Positions 25,028-34,337 of a DNA stretch of 64,000 nt are shown in pieces (positions within the stretch are counted from its first letter, which is position 1; every line of letters starts with the position of its first letter). The DNA is from Pseudomonas sp. Irchel s3h17 (lineage in GTDB: Bacteria; Pseudomonadota; Gammaproteobacteria; Pseudomonadales; Pseudomonadaceae). Position numbers and translations under genes: made by a program. Under the pieces are notes generated by a model, which did no database searches, was not told the DNA's origin, and worked only from the letters and a program-made list of their open reading frames with translations. The stretch is taken from contig NZ_FYDL01000006.1 of the NCBI RefSeq assembly GCF_900187505.1, forward strand, positions 124,001 through 188,000, in the 5' to 3' direction.

Positions 25028-27300
25028 TGCCGTCGACGCACCGCACCAACCGGCGAATCCTGATTGTTGACGACACTGCGGCGATCCACGAAGACTTCCG
25101 CAAGATTCTTGCGCCCGGTGAGAAAACCGAAGATACCCTCAGCAGTGCCGAAGCCACCCTCTTCGGCGCCCCTGTGAGTTCCGCGCTGGAGCATTTTGTC
25201 CTGGACTCGGCATTCCAAGGCCAGGAAGCGCTAGCCAAGGTGCAAGCCGCGCTGGATTGCGAGCAGCCCTATGCCATGGCCTTCATCGACATGCGTATGC
25301 CTCCCGGCTGGGACGGTCTGGAAACCATAGAACGGCTGTGGCAGGTCGACCCCAAACTGCAAATCGCGCTGTGCACAGCCCATTCCGACTATTCCTGGGA
25401 AGATATCGCTGAGCGCCTGGAGCTGAGCGACAGCTTGCTGATCTTGAAAAAACCCTTCGATGCCATCGAAATTCGGCAGATGGCCAGCGCACTGACCGTC
25501 AAATGGCAAATGACCGAAGACGCAGCGCTAAAGCGGGACCAACTGGAAAAGGCGGTCGAGGAGCGTACCCGAGAGTTGGCCGACGCCAACATCATCGTCC
25601 AGAACAGCCCCACCATCCTCTATCGCTTGCGGGGCGAGCCTTCGTTCGCGCTGATGTACATTTCCCACAACATCACCAAGTTCGGCCATATGGCGGCGCA
25701 GTTGGTGGCCTCGACCGACTGGGCTCAGGCACTGATACACCCGGACGACCAGGCCAAAGTCGAGAATGCCATGCTCCGCGCCCTGGATCGTGATGTCGCA
25801 GGAGCGTCGATCGAATTCCGCATGCGCATCGGTGATGGCACCTTTCGCTGGGTGGAAAACCGCTATGTCCCCGTACGCAACGACCAGGGCCAACTGGTCG
25901 AAGTGGAAGGGATCATCCTCGATATCACCGAGCGAAGGCTGGCCGAAGAAAAAATCGCCCTGCTGGCACGCACGGACGCACTGACCGGACTGGCCAACCG
26001 AGCGACCCTGATCGAACGCCTGCACCAGGCCTTCGCCGCGGCCCGAAGAGGTGCTGCGCCCTTTGCGATGTTTTACCTGGACCTGGACCACTTCAAACGC
26101 GTCAACGACACCCTCGGTCATCCTGTCGGCGACTTACTGTTGCAGGGGGTGGCCCGACGTATCAGTTCCTGCACCCGGGAAAACGACGTGGTAGCGCGCC
26201 TGGGCGGCGATGAATTCGCGATCCTGCAACTGGAGGTCGGTGAGGCCACGAACTGCGCTGCGCTGGCGGTGAAAATCCTCGACACCCTGATGCTCCCCTT
26301 CTCACTAGAAGGCAACGAGATGCGGATCTCAGTGAGCATCGGCATCAGCCTCTACAACCCACAGACTCTGAGCGCCGACAGCCTGCTAGCGCAGTCGGAC
26401 ATGGCGCTGTATCGCTCCAAAGACAAAGGACGTAATCAGTTCCACTTCCACAGCGAGGAGATTAACCAGGAAGTGACGGAGCGAGTGGCCCTGACCAATG
26501 ACCTGAAACTGGCCTTGGAACGTAATGAACTGCACCTGCATTACCTCCCCGAGGTCGACCTCGGCACCGGCAAGATCCTCGGCATGGCCACCCAGGTGCG
26601 TTGGCTCCATCCCCAGCGCGGCTGGCTCGAGGCCAAAGACTTTGTGCCCGCTGCCGAGAAGACCGGAATCGTCGTTGCCCTCGGTCACTGGCAGCTGGAC
26701 CAAGCCTGCCAGCAGATGCGCGCCTGGCGCGACCAGAACATGGCGCCTCCGCTGATTGCGATCCACTTGTCCCTGGTCCAGCTCAAGACCGGCCCGGAAC
26801 TCATTTACGACGTTTTGCGCACCACCGCGCGCTGGAACCTGTGCCCGTGGGACCTGAGATTCGATGTGACCGAGGGCACGCTAGCCCAGACCAAGTGGAC
26901 CCACAACGATATCCTGCCCCGGCTTTGCGAGCTGGGCGTGAAGATCGCCATCGATGATTTCGGCACCGAGTATTCATCGTTCGATTACCTCAAGACCTAC
27001 AGGGTCAACCATCTGAAGCTAACCCAACGCTTTCTCGACAGCGCCAGCAGCAACTCGGACAACGCCATGACGCTGCGGGCCATTCTCAATTTCGCCAGCG
27101 AGGCAGGCATCGGGGTCACTGCAGAAGGAGTGGAAACCCAAGAGCAGCGCGGCACCCTGATGTCCAGCGGCACACAGCTGGGGCATTCCGTCGGTATGGC
27201 AGTCGACAGCGACCAGGCTGGCGAACTACTCAAGGTCAAGTCTGCTGCTGTGGACGACAGCACCTGGTCGGCGGATTCAACGTCGGAGAATCTCAGGTGA
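25024..27300 (+). CDS. REC-PAS-GGDEF-EAL protein; GGDEF intact, EAL degenerate
   Basis: A 758-residue cytoplasmic regulator. The REC domain (about 10-150) has acidic pair DD16-17 and phosphoacceptor Asp89 (FIDMRMPP). A coiled linker and PAS domain (about 185-305) follow. The GGDEF domain (about 310-475) is complete: metal Asp353 (YLDLDHFK), GGDEF at 394-398, and an RxxD inhibitory site (385-388). The EAL domain (about 485-735) is eroded: EAL reads ATQ (522-524), the Asn position is His580, the usual Glu is Asp613, and KID reads KLT. DDFGT and AEGVET remain. I predict a phosphorylation-controlled diguanylate cyclase with a non-catalytic EAL. It overlaps the next gene by 4 bases (GTGA). Confidence 0.9.
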   Translation: MMPSTHRTNRRILIVDDTAAIHEDFRKILAPGEKTEDTLSSAEATLFGAPVSSALEHFVLDSAFQGQEALAKVQAALDCEQPYAMAFIDMRMPPGWDGLETIERLWQVDPKLQIALCTAHSDYSWEDIAERLELSDSLLILKKPFDAIEIRQMASALTVKWQMTEDAALKRDQLEKAVEERTRELADANIIVQNSPTILYRLRGEPSFALMYISHNITKFGHMAAQLVASTDWAQALIHPDDQAKVENAMLRALDRDVAGASIEFRMRIGDGTFRWVENRYVPVRNDQGQLVEVEGIILDITERRLAEEKIALLARTDALTGLANRATLIERLHQAFAAARRGAAPFAMFYLDLDHFKRVNDTLGHPVGDLLLQGVARRISSCTRENDVVARLGGDEFAILQLEVGEATNCAALAVKILDTLMLPFSLEGNEMRISVSIGISLYNPQTLSADSLLAQSDMALYRSKDKGRNQFHFHSEEINQEVTERVALTNDLKLALERNELHLHYLPEVDLGTGKILGMATQVRWLHPQRGWLEAKDFVPAAEKTGIVVALGHWQLDQACQQMRAWRDQNMAPPLIAIHLSLVQLKTGPELIYDVLRTTARWNLCPWDLRFDVTEGTLAQTKWTHNDILPRLCELGVKIAIDDFGTEYSSFDYLKTYRVNHLKLTQRFLDSASSNSDNAMTLRAILNFASEAGIGVTAEGVETQEQRGTLMSSGTQLGHSVGMAVDSDQAGELLKVKSAAVDDSTWSADSTSENLR

Positions 27301-29165
27301 ACCCCCTTTGCGTAGCAACCAATCGACGTATCCTGATCATCGACGATACGCCGGCGATCCATCAGGACTTTCGAAAGATTCTCAGCCCCGAAGATGATGG
27401 ACTCCTGAGCAGCACAGAAGCCCTGCTGTTCGAGGCTACCCGTATACCCCATCTGAACTTTCAGCTTGACTCCGCCTATCAGGGTGAAGAAGCCGTGGAA
27501 CTGGTCAGACGGGCCCAGGCGGAAAGCAGGCCGTATGCATTAGCGTTTATCGACATGCGCATGCCACCGGGCTGGGACGGCCTGCAGACTATCGAGCATC
27601 TCTGGAAAGCCGACCCTCAACTGCAGATCGCCTTATGCACGGCATTCTCCGATTACTCCTGGGAAGCCATGACCGAACGCATCACATTCGGTGATCAGTT
27701 GTTAATCCTGAAAAAGCCATTCGACAGTCTGGAGATCCGCCAGATGGCCAGCGCCCTGACCTGCAAATGGCAGTTGGCGCAGGACGCAGCCAGCAAGATG
27801 CGCTACCTGGAGCAAACCATCGAAGAACGGGTTCGGGAGCTGCTGAGCGTGTCACGACTACTGCATTACGATGTGCTCACTGAACTACCCAACAGTACGT
27901 TGCTGGGCGATCGCTTGACCCAAAGCCTGTCCCAGTCCCGTCGCCACGACCGAAAGGTAGCGGTGATTTTCATTGGCCTGGACCGTTTCAAACGCATCAA
28001 CAATGCACTCGGGCACCCGGCGGGAGACACAATGCTCAAGCACGTAGCGCACAGTCTGGCGAGCGCCGTGCGCGAGTCCGACTCGGTGTTTCGCTACGGT
28101 TCGGATGAGTTCGTGGTGATTCTGGGCGACATCCTTCATCCACAGCAAACCAGGGTTGTTGCCGAAAAACTGCTGGCGGCCATCAGCACGCCTCATTCCG
28201 TGGCGGGTCACGACCTGACGGTTACCGCCAGCCTGGGCATCAGCGTCTACCCCGACGACGGCTTCGATGCGGTAACGCTGATCAAAAACGCCGAGACCGC
28301 CATGCGCAGTGTCAAGGATTGCGGCTCCAACGACTTCAGTTTTTTCATCGAAGACATGAACCTGCGTGCCCGGCAGCAGCAGACCCTGGAAACCGCCCTG
28401 CGCCTGGCATTGCAACGTGAAGAGTTCGTCCTGCACTACCAACCCAAACTGGATCTGGCCCGGGGCACCGTGGTCGGTGCCGAAGCGCTGGTACGCTGGA
28501 ACCGGCCCGGCCATGGCAGGGTGTACCCCTCGGACTTCATCACGATGGCCGAAGACTGCGGACTGATCGTCGCGTTGAGCCAATGGGTGTTAAGAAGTGC
28601 CTGCCTGCAATCGCAGACCTGGCAGAAACAGGGCCTGCCCCCCATCTGCATGTCGGTGAACGTGTCGGCCATCGACTTTCGTCAACGCGACTTCGTCGAG
28701 CGCGTCACCCGCACTTTGACCGAGACCGGACTCGACCCAACGCTACTCGAACTGGAAATTACCGAAAGTGTACTGATGCAGAACGTTGACGCCACCATCT
28801 CCACGCTCCAGGCGATCAAGCAGTTGGGGATACGGCTGGCCATCGACGACTTTGGTACCGGCTACTCGAGCTTGAGCTATCTACAGAAGTTTCCGGTCGA
28901 TGTGCTGAAGATCGATCAGTCGTTTGTGCGCGACCTGAGCACCGACAGCAACGACGCTAAACTGGTCAGCAGCATCATCGACCTCGGAAAGAGCCTGAAC
29001 CTGAGCATCATCGCCGAAGGTGTGGAGACTGCCGAACAACTCGACTTTCTCAAGCGCCATCACTGCGAGGAAGGTCAAGGCTTCTACTTCAGCAAAGCCG
29101 TGGAACCCGAGGCATTCGCCCGCTTCCTAGTTGGATCTCTACAACATGATCCGCCCCGCTCATGA
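27297..29165 (+). CDS. REC-GGDEF-EAL protein; EAL intact, GGDEF degenerate
   Basis: A 622-residue paralogue of the upstream protein without the PAS domain. REC (about 10-150) keeps its Asp86 (FIDMRMPP). The GGDEF domain (about 190-350) has lost the first metal Asp (FIGLD, Gly227) and reads GSDEF (268-272), although RxxD (259-262) persists. The EAL domain is complete: EAL at 396-398, VNVS, LEITES, IDDFGTGYSS, KIDQSFV, AEGVET. I predict a REC-controlled c-di-GMP phosphodiesterase. The start is GTG at 27297 with GGAG upstream, overlapping the previous stop. It ends in a 4-base overlap (ATGA) with the peroxidase gene. Confidence 0.9.
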   Translation: MNPLCVATNRRILIIDDTPAIHQDFRKILSPEDDGLLSSTEALLFEATRIPHLNFQLDSAYQGEEAVELVRRAQAESRPYALAFIDMRMPPGWDGLQTIEHLWKADPQLQIALCTAFSDYSWEAMTERITFGDQLLILKKPFDSLEIRQMASALTCKWQLAQDAASKMRYLEQTIEERVRELLSVSRLLHYDVLTELPNSTLLGDRLTQSLSQSRRHDRKVAVIFIGLDRFKRINNALGHPAGDTMLKHVAHSLASAVRESDSVFRYGSDEFVVILGDILHPQQTRVVAEKLLAAISTPHSVAGHDLTVTASLGISVYPDDGFDAVTLIKNAETAMRSVKDCGSNDFSFFIEDMNLRARQQQTLETALRLALQREEFVLHYQPKLDLARGTVVGAEALVRWNRPGHGRVYPSDFITMAEDCGLIVALSQWVLRSACLQSQTWQKQGLPPICMSVNVSAIDFRQRDFVERVTRTLTETGLDPTLLELEITESVLMQNVDATISTLQAIKQLGIRLAIDDFGTGYSSLSYLQKFPVDVLKIDQSFVRDLSTDSNDAKLVSSIIDLGKSLNLSIIAEGVETAEQLDFLKRHHCEEGQGFYFSKAVEPEAFARFLVGSLQHDPPRS

Positions 29166-30145
29166 AGTTGTCCTTGGTAAGGATACCGGCCATGTTTTCA
29201 CTCGCATTGCTCCTTTCAGCCGGCCTGCTGCTCGCTGCGGGTGCCGAAGCTGCACCACTGGAAGGGCCGCTGAAACCTCTACCCGCGGTGCCGACGCTAA
29301 ACAGTAAACGGGTCGAACTGGGACGCCAGCTGTTCAACGACCCTCGCTTGTCGGTTAACAACAGTCTGTCCTGTTCCAGCTGCCATAACCTGAACCTTGG
29401 TGGTAGCGACGACAAACCACTGTCGCTCGGCTTTGACGGCAATCCCCTGGAGGTCAATACGCCGAGCGTATTCAATGCCAGCTTGAACTTCCGTCAGTTC
29501 TGGGACGGCCGGGTCGAGACCCTGGAAGAACAGGTACATATCGTAGTGCAGAGCCCCACTGAAATGGGCAGCGACTGGAGCGCTGTGGTGCAGAGCATCG
29601 CTAGCGATCCGACCTATCGCACGGCGTTCGCTGATGCCTACCCCGACGCCGTGACCAAGGCCAACATCAAGAACGCCCTGGCCGATTACGAACGCACCCT
29701 GCTCAGCGCCAACTCACGCTTCGACCAGTACCTGGCGGGAAACACCGAGGTCCTGACCATAGAGGAAAAGTACGGTTATCAGCGCTTCCAGGACTACGGC
29801 TGCATCGCTTGCCACCAGGGGGTGAACATCGGCGGCAACATGTTCCAGAAGTTCGGTGTGTTTGGTGATTACTTCAAGACCCGGGGCAACCCTACCGAGG
29901 CCGACCAGGGTCGGTTCAACGTCACGGGAGAGGAAGAGGACCGCAATGTGTTCAAGGTGCCGAGCCTGCGTAACGTCGCCGTCACTGCACCGTACTTCCA
30001 CGATGGCTCGGAACAGACCCTTGAGGGGGCCGTGGCGGTAATGTTCAAGTACCAGTTGGGGCGCACTCCATCCGAGAAAGACAAGGATCTACTCGTCAAA
30101 TTCCTCAAGACTCTGACCGGCGAATGGGAAGGCAAGCCGCTATGA
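29162..30145 (+). CDS. Di-heme cytochrome c peroxidase
   Basis: A 327-residue periplasmic protein. A signal peptide (about 1-30, ending AEAA) precedes two c-type heme sites, CSSCH (about residue 73) and CIACH (about 217). The RNVAVTAPYFHDGS segment near residue 273 is typical of CcpA/MauG-type di-heme peroxidases. It would reduce hydrogen peroxide with electrons from a small cytochrome or azurin. It lies inside a signalling operon with 4-base overlaps on both sides, which is unusual for a detoxification enzyme. This suggests it either protects or feeds the sensor encoded next. Confidence 0.93.
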   Translation: MKLSLVRIPAMFSLALLLSAGLLLAAGAEAAPLEGPLKPLPAVPTLNSKRVELGRQLFNDPRLSVNNSLSCSSCHNLNLGGSDDKPLSLGFDGNPLEVNTPSVFNASLNFRQFWDGRVETLEEQVHIVVQSPTEMGSDWSAVVQSIASDPTYRTAFADAYPDAVTKANIKNALADYERTLLSANSRFDQYLAGNTEVLTIEEKYGYQRFQDYGCIACHQGVNIGGNMFQKFGVFGDYFKTRGNPTEADQGRFNVTGEEEDRNVFKVPSLRNVAVTAPYFHDGSEQTLEGAVAVMFKYQLGRTPSEKDKDLLVKFLKTLTGEWEGKPL

Positions 30146-31956
30146 ACGTATCCCGTCGCACTAGCCTGGTAATGCTGGCAGGCGTCGCTCTCGTGTTGGT
30201 GTCGACTCTACTATTTCTGTACCTCAGTTCGAGATCGGGACAGACCGTCACCTACACAAAGTCCCGGGACCTGATCCGCCAGATCATGCAACAGAACGCG
30301 CAGTGGGAGAGCGAAATCCTCAAGGCGCGAGTCGCTATCAGCCACAACTACGACCCGCTGGTATCCCCCCTGGTCGAAATAACGCAACTGTGGCGAACCT
30401 TCGACTCGCTGGTGTCGCAAAACAGGCTCAACCAATCGCCGATGTGGCGTTCCACGCTGGACGCCTACCTGAACGCCATGAAGGAAAAGACCCGGGTTGT
30501 GGAACAGTTCAAATCCCACAATGCCGTGCTACGCAACTCCTTGGCCTTCCTGCCAGCCGCTGAAGACGACATCCAGGCGCAACTGGCCCGGATGACCGAC
30601 GCTGACAAACTGCAAATACAGAATACCGCCACCGACATTTACCACCTGTTGCTCAGCAGCATGGAATTCGCCCAGGTCACCTCCGCAGACCGGGCCGCAG
30701 ACATCCTGGTGGGTCTAAACACACTTCAAGTGGACAAGGAACGACTGCCGCCGGAACTTCGCGAGCCTATCGACATTCTCGGCAACCACATTTCGCTGAT
30801 CCTGCGCGAACAACCCAAAGTCAACAGCTTGCTTGACGAGATAGACGTGATACCGGTCGCCGAGCGCTTGGATGACATCACCAACATGCTCAACCGCGAC
30901 CAGCAGGAAGCCGAAGCCAGCGACCAGAAATACCATCTTTCTCTGCTGCTGTTTTCAGCGCTGCTGGTGCTACTGCTCATCTGGCTGGCCATTCACCTGA
31001 TCCGCAGCTTTACCGAAATTAATCGGATGAACCGAGCCCTGGTGGCCGTCAACGACGAACTCGAACAACGAGTCGAAGAACGTACTCGCCAACTCAAAGA
31101 CACCCAGGGCGAACTGCTCGACACCGCTCGCCGGGCCGGCATGGCGGAAATTGCTACCAACGTCTTGCACAACGTCGGGAACGTCCTCAACAGCGTGAAC
31201 ATCTCCGCCGAGCTGGTCAGCCGCAAGTTGCGAAACAGCAAAGCCCAGGGACTGGGTAAGGCGATGCATCTGATCAACGAACGCCAGCAGGACTTGGGTA
31301 GTTTTCTCACCGAGGATGAAAAGGGGAAATTGCTGCCCGGTTACCTGAACCAACTGGTCGAGGCTATCAATCATGAACAGCAAGGCATGGCAGAGGAGCT
31401 GACGCAACTGAGCAAAAGCGTCGATCACATCAAGGACATTGTCGCCACCCAACAATCCTACGCAGGCGCCAGCAATTTCTTGGAGTCCCTGTCGATCAGC
31501 GAGTTGCTCGAAGACGCGTTGCGCATGAATTTCGGCGCCCTCACCCGCCATAATGTGACGGTGCTCAAGGAGTACGCCGATATCCCACGGATCATGGGCG
31601 ACAAGCACCGTCTGCTGCTGATCCTCATCAATCTGATCAGCAACGCCAAGTACGCCATGTCCAATGTGTCCAATCACGAGCGGATCATGACCTTGGGTGC
31701 GACCATCATCGACGGCGAGACCTTGCAGATTAGCGTACGCGACAAAGGCGAAGGCATCGCCCCGAAGGATATGACCCGCATCTTTGCCCACGGTTTCACC
31801 ACCCGCAAGGAAGGCCATGGGTTTGGCCTGCACAGCTGTGCGCTGGCGACCATCGAGATGAACGGCCACCTGAACGCCTACAGCGACGGGCCGGGGAAAG
31901 GCGCGCTGTTCGTCCTGCAAGTTCCCCTGATAGCCGCCGAAGGTGAAACTCCATGA
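30142..31956 (+). CDS. Membrane sensor histidine kinase with large periplasmic helical (DAHL-like) domain
   Basis: A 604-residue kinase. Two membrane segments (about 9-28 and 266-286) bracket a roughly 235-residue, mostly helical periplasmic domain with the ISHNYDPLV element typical of DAHL sensors. A coiled linker leads to an atypical phosphoacceptor region, VLHNVGNVLNS (His343). The HATPase follows, with its N box (NLISNAKYAM), DKGEGI, and a closing FTTRKEGHGFGLHS. It has no receiver of its own, so its likely targets are the REC domains encoded upstream. The ATG overlaps the peroxidase stop by 4 bases, and its own stop overlaps the decayed regulator start. Confidence 0.92.
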   Translation: MNVSRRTSLVMLAGVALVLVSTLLFLYLSSRSGQTVTYTKSRDLIRQIMQQNAQWESEILKARVAISHNYDPLVSPLVEITQLWRTFDSLVSQNRLNQSPMWRSTLDAYLNAMKEKTRVVEQFKSHNAVLRNSLAFLPAAEDDIQAQLARMTDADKLQIQNTATDIYHLLLSSMEFAQVTSADRAADILVGLNTLQVDKERLPPELREPIDILGNHISLILREQPKVNSLLDEIDVIPVAERLDDITNMLNRDQQEAEASDQKYHLSLLLFSALLVLLLIWLAIHLIRSFTEINRMNRALVAVNDELEQRVEERTRQLKDTQGELLDTARRAGMAEIATNVLHNVGNVLNSVNISAELVSRKLRNSKAQGLGKAMHLINERQQDLGSFLTEDEKGKLLPGYLNQLVEAINHEQQGMAEELTQLSKSVDHIKDIVATQQSYAGASNFLESLSISELLEDALRMNFGALTRHNVTVLKEYADIPRIMGDKHRLLLILINLISNAKYAMSNVSNHERIMTLGATIIDGETLQISVRDKGEGIAPKDMTRIFAHGFTTRKEGHGFGLHSCALATIEMNGHLNAYSDGPGKGALFVLQVPLIAAEGETP

Positions 31957-32207
31957 AACGGCGCATACTGCTGATCGACGGTACCTTCACGATCCACGAC
32001 GACTTTCGTAAGATCCCGACGCCCACGATCGGCGACAGCACCGATCCGGGCTCGCTCCATCTTGTGCACGTGGCGGGTTGCAGTGAGCCTGGAAAAAAGG
32101 ACTGCCCACGTCTGCCGCGGGATAGCCTGGGGGGGAATGGTGCAGTGTGCAAACACTGGCGACGATCGTTTTGTTCTGCTCAACGAACGAGCAGAACAAC
32201 GTCCTGA
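31953..32207 (+). pseudogene. Decayed third response regulator
   Basis: An ATG overlapping the kinase stop by 4 bases opens an 84-codon frame. Its first 23 residues clearly match the REC start of the two upstream paralogues (RRILLID..FTIHDDFRKI), but with Gly in place of the second Asp. After about residue 30 the similarity vanishes and the sequence turns Cys/Arg-rich and non-protein-like. The phosphoacceptor motif is missing. It looks like the stump of a third REC protein whose remainder was deleted or scrambled. A short expressed peptide cannot be excluded. Confidence 0.65.
32171..32199 (+). repeat. 11-bp perfect inverted repeat
   Basis: TTGTTCTGCTC and GAGCAGAACAA flank a 7-base loop near the end of the decayed regulator. 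No T-run follows on either strand. It may mark a rearrangement junction or be a structured RNA element. Confidence 0.5.
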
Positions 32208-32334
32208 AGGTCACCAATCAGTACGTAGAACGTCGGAAAAAGGGACAGGAAGGTCCTTGCCCCCCCCTTTTATCTTTCCGCCATCCAGGAACAGCGAGTC
32301 CATCATGCAGACGTCAGATCTGCACAAGCAGTGA

Positions 32335-32565
32335 CGACCGGCCCTCCAGGCGCCCGGTATCCCTTGTCGGTCGCCGTACAACTGCGGTCGTACTTATGCG
32401 ACAATATGCTCAATGTCCAACATGAACCTCGCCTTCATCGCTCAGCAACTTGGCCACAGCGTCCAGATGTTGCTGTCGACGTATGCGCGTTGGCTGAAAC
32501 CGGAAAGGCTCCAGAGTGGTATCGAGTCGGTATCAGGCAAACACGTGCAGCCCGCAACCCATTGA
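32335..32565 (+). pseudogene. Tyrosine recombinase (integrase) C-terminal remnant
   Basis: An open stretch of 76 codons, bounded upstream by a stop and with no proper start. It encodes the end of a phage-type integrase: a PYNC..RTYATICSM segment, then FIAQQLGHSVQMLLSTYARWL with the conserved GH and the catalytic Tyr. The expected RH of the active site (usually CRHTYAT) reads GR, so even this remnant is inactive. It ends 12 bases before the ybiT start. It suggests that a mobile element once entered here and that the adjacent accessory region is the residue. Confidence 0.75.
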
Positions 32566-32577
32566 TAGGTAAAGTAA

Positions 32578-34167
32578 TTGATCTCCACAGCTAACATCAC
32601 GATGCAGTTCGGCGCCAAGCCGTTGTTCGAGAACGTTTCGGTCAAATTTGGCGCAGGTAACCGCTACGGCCTGATCGGCGCCAACGGTTGCGGCAAGTCG
32701 ACCTTTATGAAAATCCTCGGCGACGACCTCGACCCGTCCGGCGGCCAGGTGATGCTCGAGCCGAACGTGCGTCTGGGTAAATTGCGCCAGGACCAGTTCG
32801 CCTACGAAGAATTCACCGTGATCGACACCGTGATCATGGGTCACGAGGAGCTGTGGAAGGTCAAGGCCGAGCGCGACCGCATCTACTCGCTGCCGGAAAT
32901 GACCGAAGCAGACGGCATGGCCGTCGCCGAGCTGGAAACCGAGTTCGCCGAGATGGACGGCTACACCGCCGAATCCCGCGCCGGCGAACTGCTGCTGGGC
33001 CTGGGTATCGGTATCGAGCAGCACAACGGCCCGATGAGCGAAGTTTCGCCAGGCTGGAAACTGCGCGTGCTGCTGGCCCAGGCCCTGTTCTCCGATCCGG
33101 AAGTGCTGTTGCTCGACGAACCGACCAACCACCTGGACATCAATACTATCCGCTGGCTGGAAAACATTCTGACCCAGCGCAACAGCCTGATGATCATCAT
33201 CTCCCACGATAGACACTTCCTGAACAGCGTCTGCACCCACATGGCTGACCTGGACTACGGCGAGTTGCGCCTGTTCCCGGGCAACTATGACGAGTACATG
33301 ACCGTGGCGACCCAGTCCCGCGAGCAACTGCTGTCGGACAACGCCAAGAAGAAAGCACAGATCAGCGAGTTGCAATCGTTCGTCAGCCGCTTCTCGGCCA
33401 ACGCCTCGAAAGCCAAGCAGGCTACTTCCCGTGCCAAGCAGATCGACAAGATCCAGCTGGCCGAGGTCAAGCCTTCCAGTCGCGTCAGCCCGTTCATCCG
33501 TTTCGATCAGACCAAAAAGCTGCACCGTCAGGCAGTCATCGTCGAGCGCATGGCCAAAGGCTTTGATGGCAAGACCCTGTTCAAGGACTTCAGCTTCACC
33601 GTTGAAGCCGGCGAGCGCGTGGCGATCATCGGCCCGAACGGTATCGGTAAAACCACCCTGCTGCGCACCCTGGTCAACGAACTGAGCCCGGATGCCGGCA
33701 CAGTGAAATGGACCGAAGCCGCGGAGCTGGGCTATTACGCCCAGGATCACGCATCCGACTTCGAAGACGAGTCCAATCTGTTTGACTGGATGGGCCGCTG
33801 GACCAAGGAAGGCGAACAAGTGGTTCGCGGTACCCTGGGCCGCATGCTGTTCTCAAACGACGAAATCCTCAAGTCGGTCAAGGTCATCTCCGGTGGTGAG
33901 CAAGGCCGCATGCTGTTCGGCAAGCTGATCCTGCAAAAGCCAAACGTGCTGATCATGGACGAACCGACCAACCACCTGGACATGGAATCCATCGAAGCGT
34001 TGAACCTGGCGCTGGAGAACTACCCGGGCACGCTGATCTTCGTCAGCCACGACCGTGAGTTCGTATCGTCCCTGGCCACTCGAATCATCGAGTTGAGCCC
34101 AAGCGGCGTAACCGACTTCAGCGGCACCTACGACGACTACCTGCGCAGCCAGGGCGTGGCGTTCTAA
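32578..34167 (+). CDS. ybiT: ABC-F ATPase YbiT
   Basis: A 529-residue soluble protein with two ABC domains and no membrane part. The first has Walker [10 protein letters not shown] and Walker [12 protein letters not shown]; the second has GPNGIGKTT, signature SGGEQGR and [11 protein letters not shown]. The linker (about 240-310) is basic and helical, as in ABC-F factors that act at the ribosomal E site. Close match to E. coli YbiT throughout, including [14 protein letters not shown] in place of the first signature. The start is TTG at 32578 (then [11 protein letters not shown], the usual N-terminus), with AGG upstream. The integrase remnant ends immediately upstream, so the native promoter may have been altered. 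Confidence 0.93.
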   Translation: MISTANITMQFGAKPLFENVSVKFGAGNRYGLIGANGCGKSTFMKILGDDLDPSGGQVMLEPNVRLGKLRQDQFAYEEFTVIDTVIMGHEELWKVKAERDRIYSLPEMTEADGMAVAELETEFAEMDGYTAESRAGELLLGLGIGIEQHNGPMSEVSPGWKLRVLLAQALFSDPEVLLLDEPTNHLDINTIRWLENILTQRNSLMIIISHDRHFLNSVCTHMADLDYGELRLFPGNYDEYMTVATQSREQLLSDNAKKKAQISELQSFVSRFSANASKAKQATSRAKQIDKIQLAEVKPSSRVSPFIRFDQTKKLHRQAVIVERMAKGFDGKTLFKDFSFTVEAGERVAIIGPNGIGKTTLLRTLVNELSPDAGTVKWTEAAELGYYAQDHASDFEDESNLFDWMGRWTKEGEQVVRGTLGRMLFSNDEILKSVKVISGGEQGRMLFGKLILQKPNVLIMDEPTNHLDMESIEALNLALENYPGTLIFVSHDREFVSSLATRIIELSPSGVTDFSGTYDDYLRSQGVAF

Positions 34168-34202
34168 GAACAGCCACACGCCTCAAGCTGCAAGCTCCAA
34201 AT

Positions 34203-34231
34203 AAAAGCCCTGTCTTCGTGACGGGGCTTTT
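34203..34231 (+). terminator. Intrinsic terminator after ybiT
   Basis: AAAAGCCCTGTC and GACGGGGCTTTT form a 12-bp stem (with one G-T pair) around a short loop, with A's before and T's after. It can act in both directions, but on the plus strand it closes the ybiT transcript. Confidence 0.85.
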
Positions 34232-34337
34232 GCGCTTCTGGAGCCGGGATATATTATCAGTCACACGAATAAAACTTTGTCTCGGACCGTTATGCCTATA
34301 ACGTTTCAGATCGCACACCTTTCATGGAAGATTTCAC

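Noticed and set aside
32171..32199. Hairpin considered as a terminator for the c-di-GMP operon
   Set aside because: No T-run on either strand; kept only as an inverted repeat.
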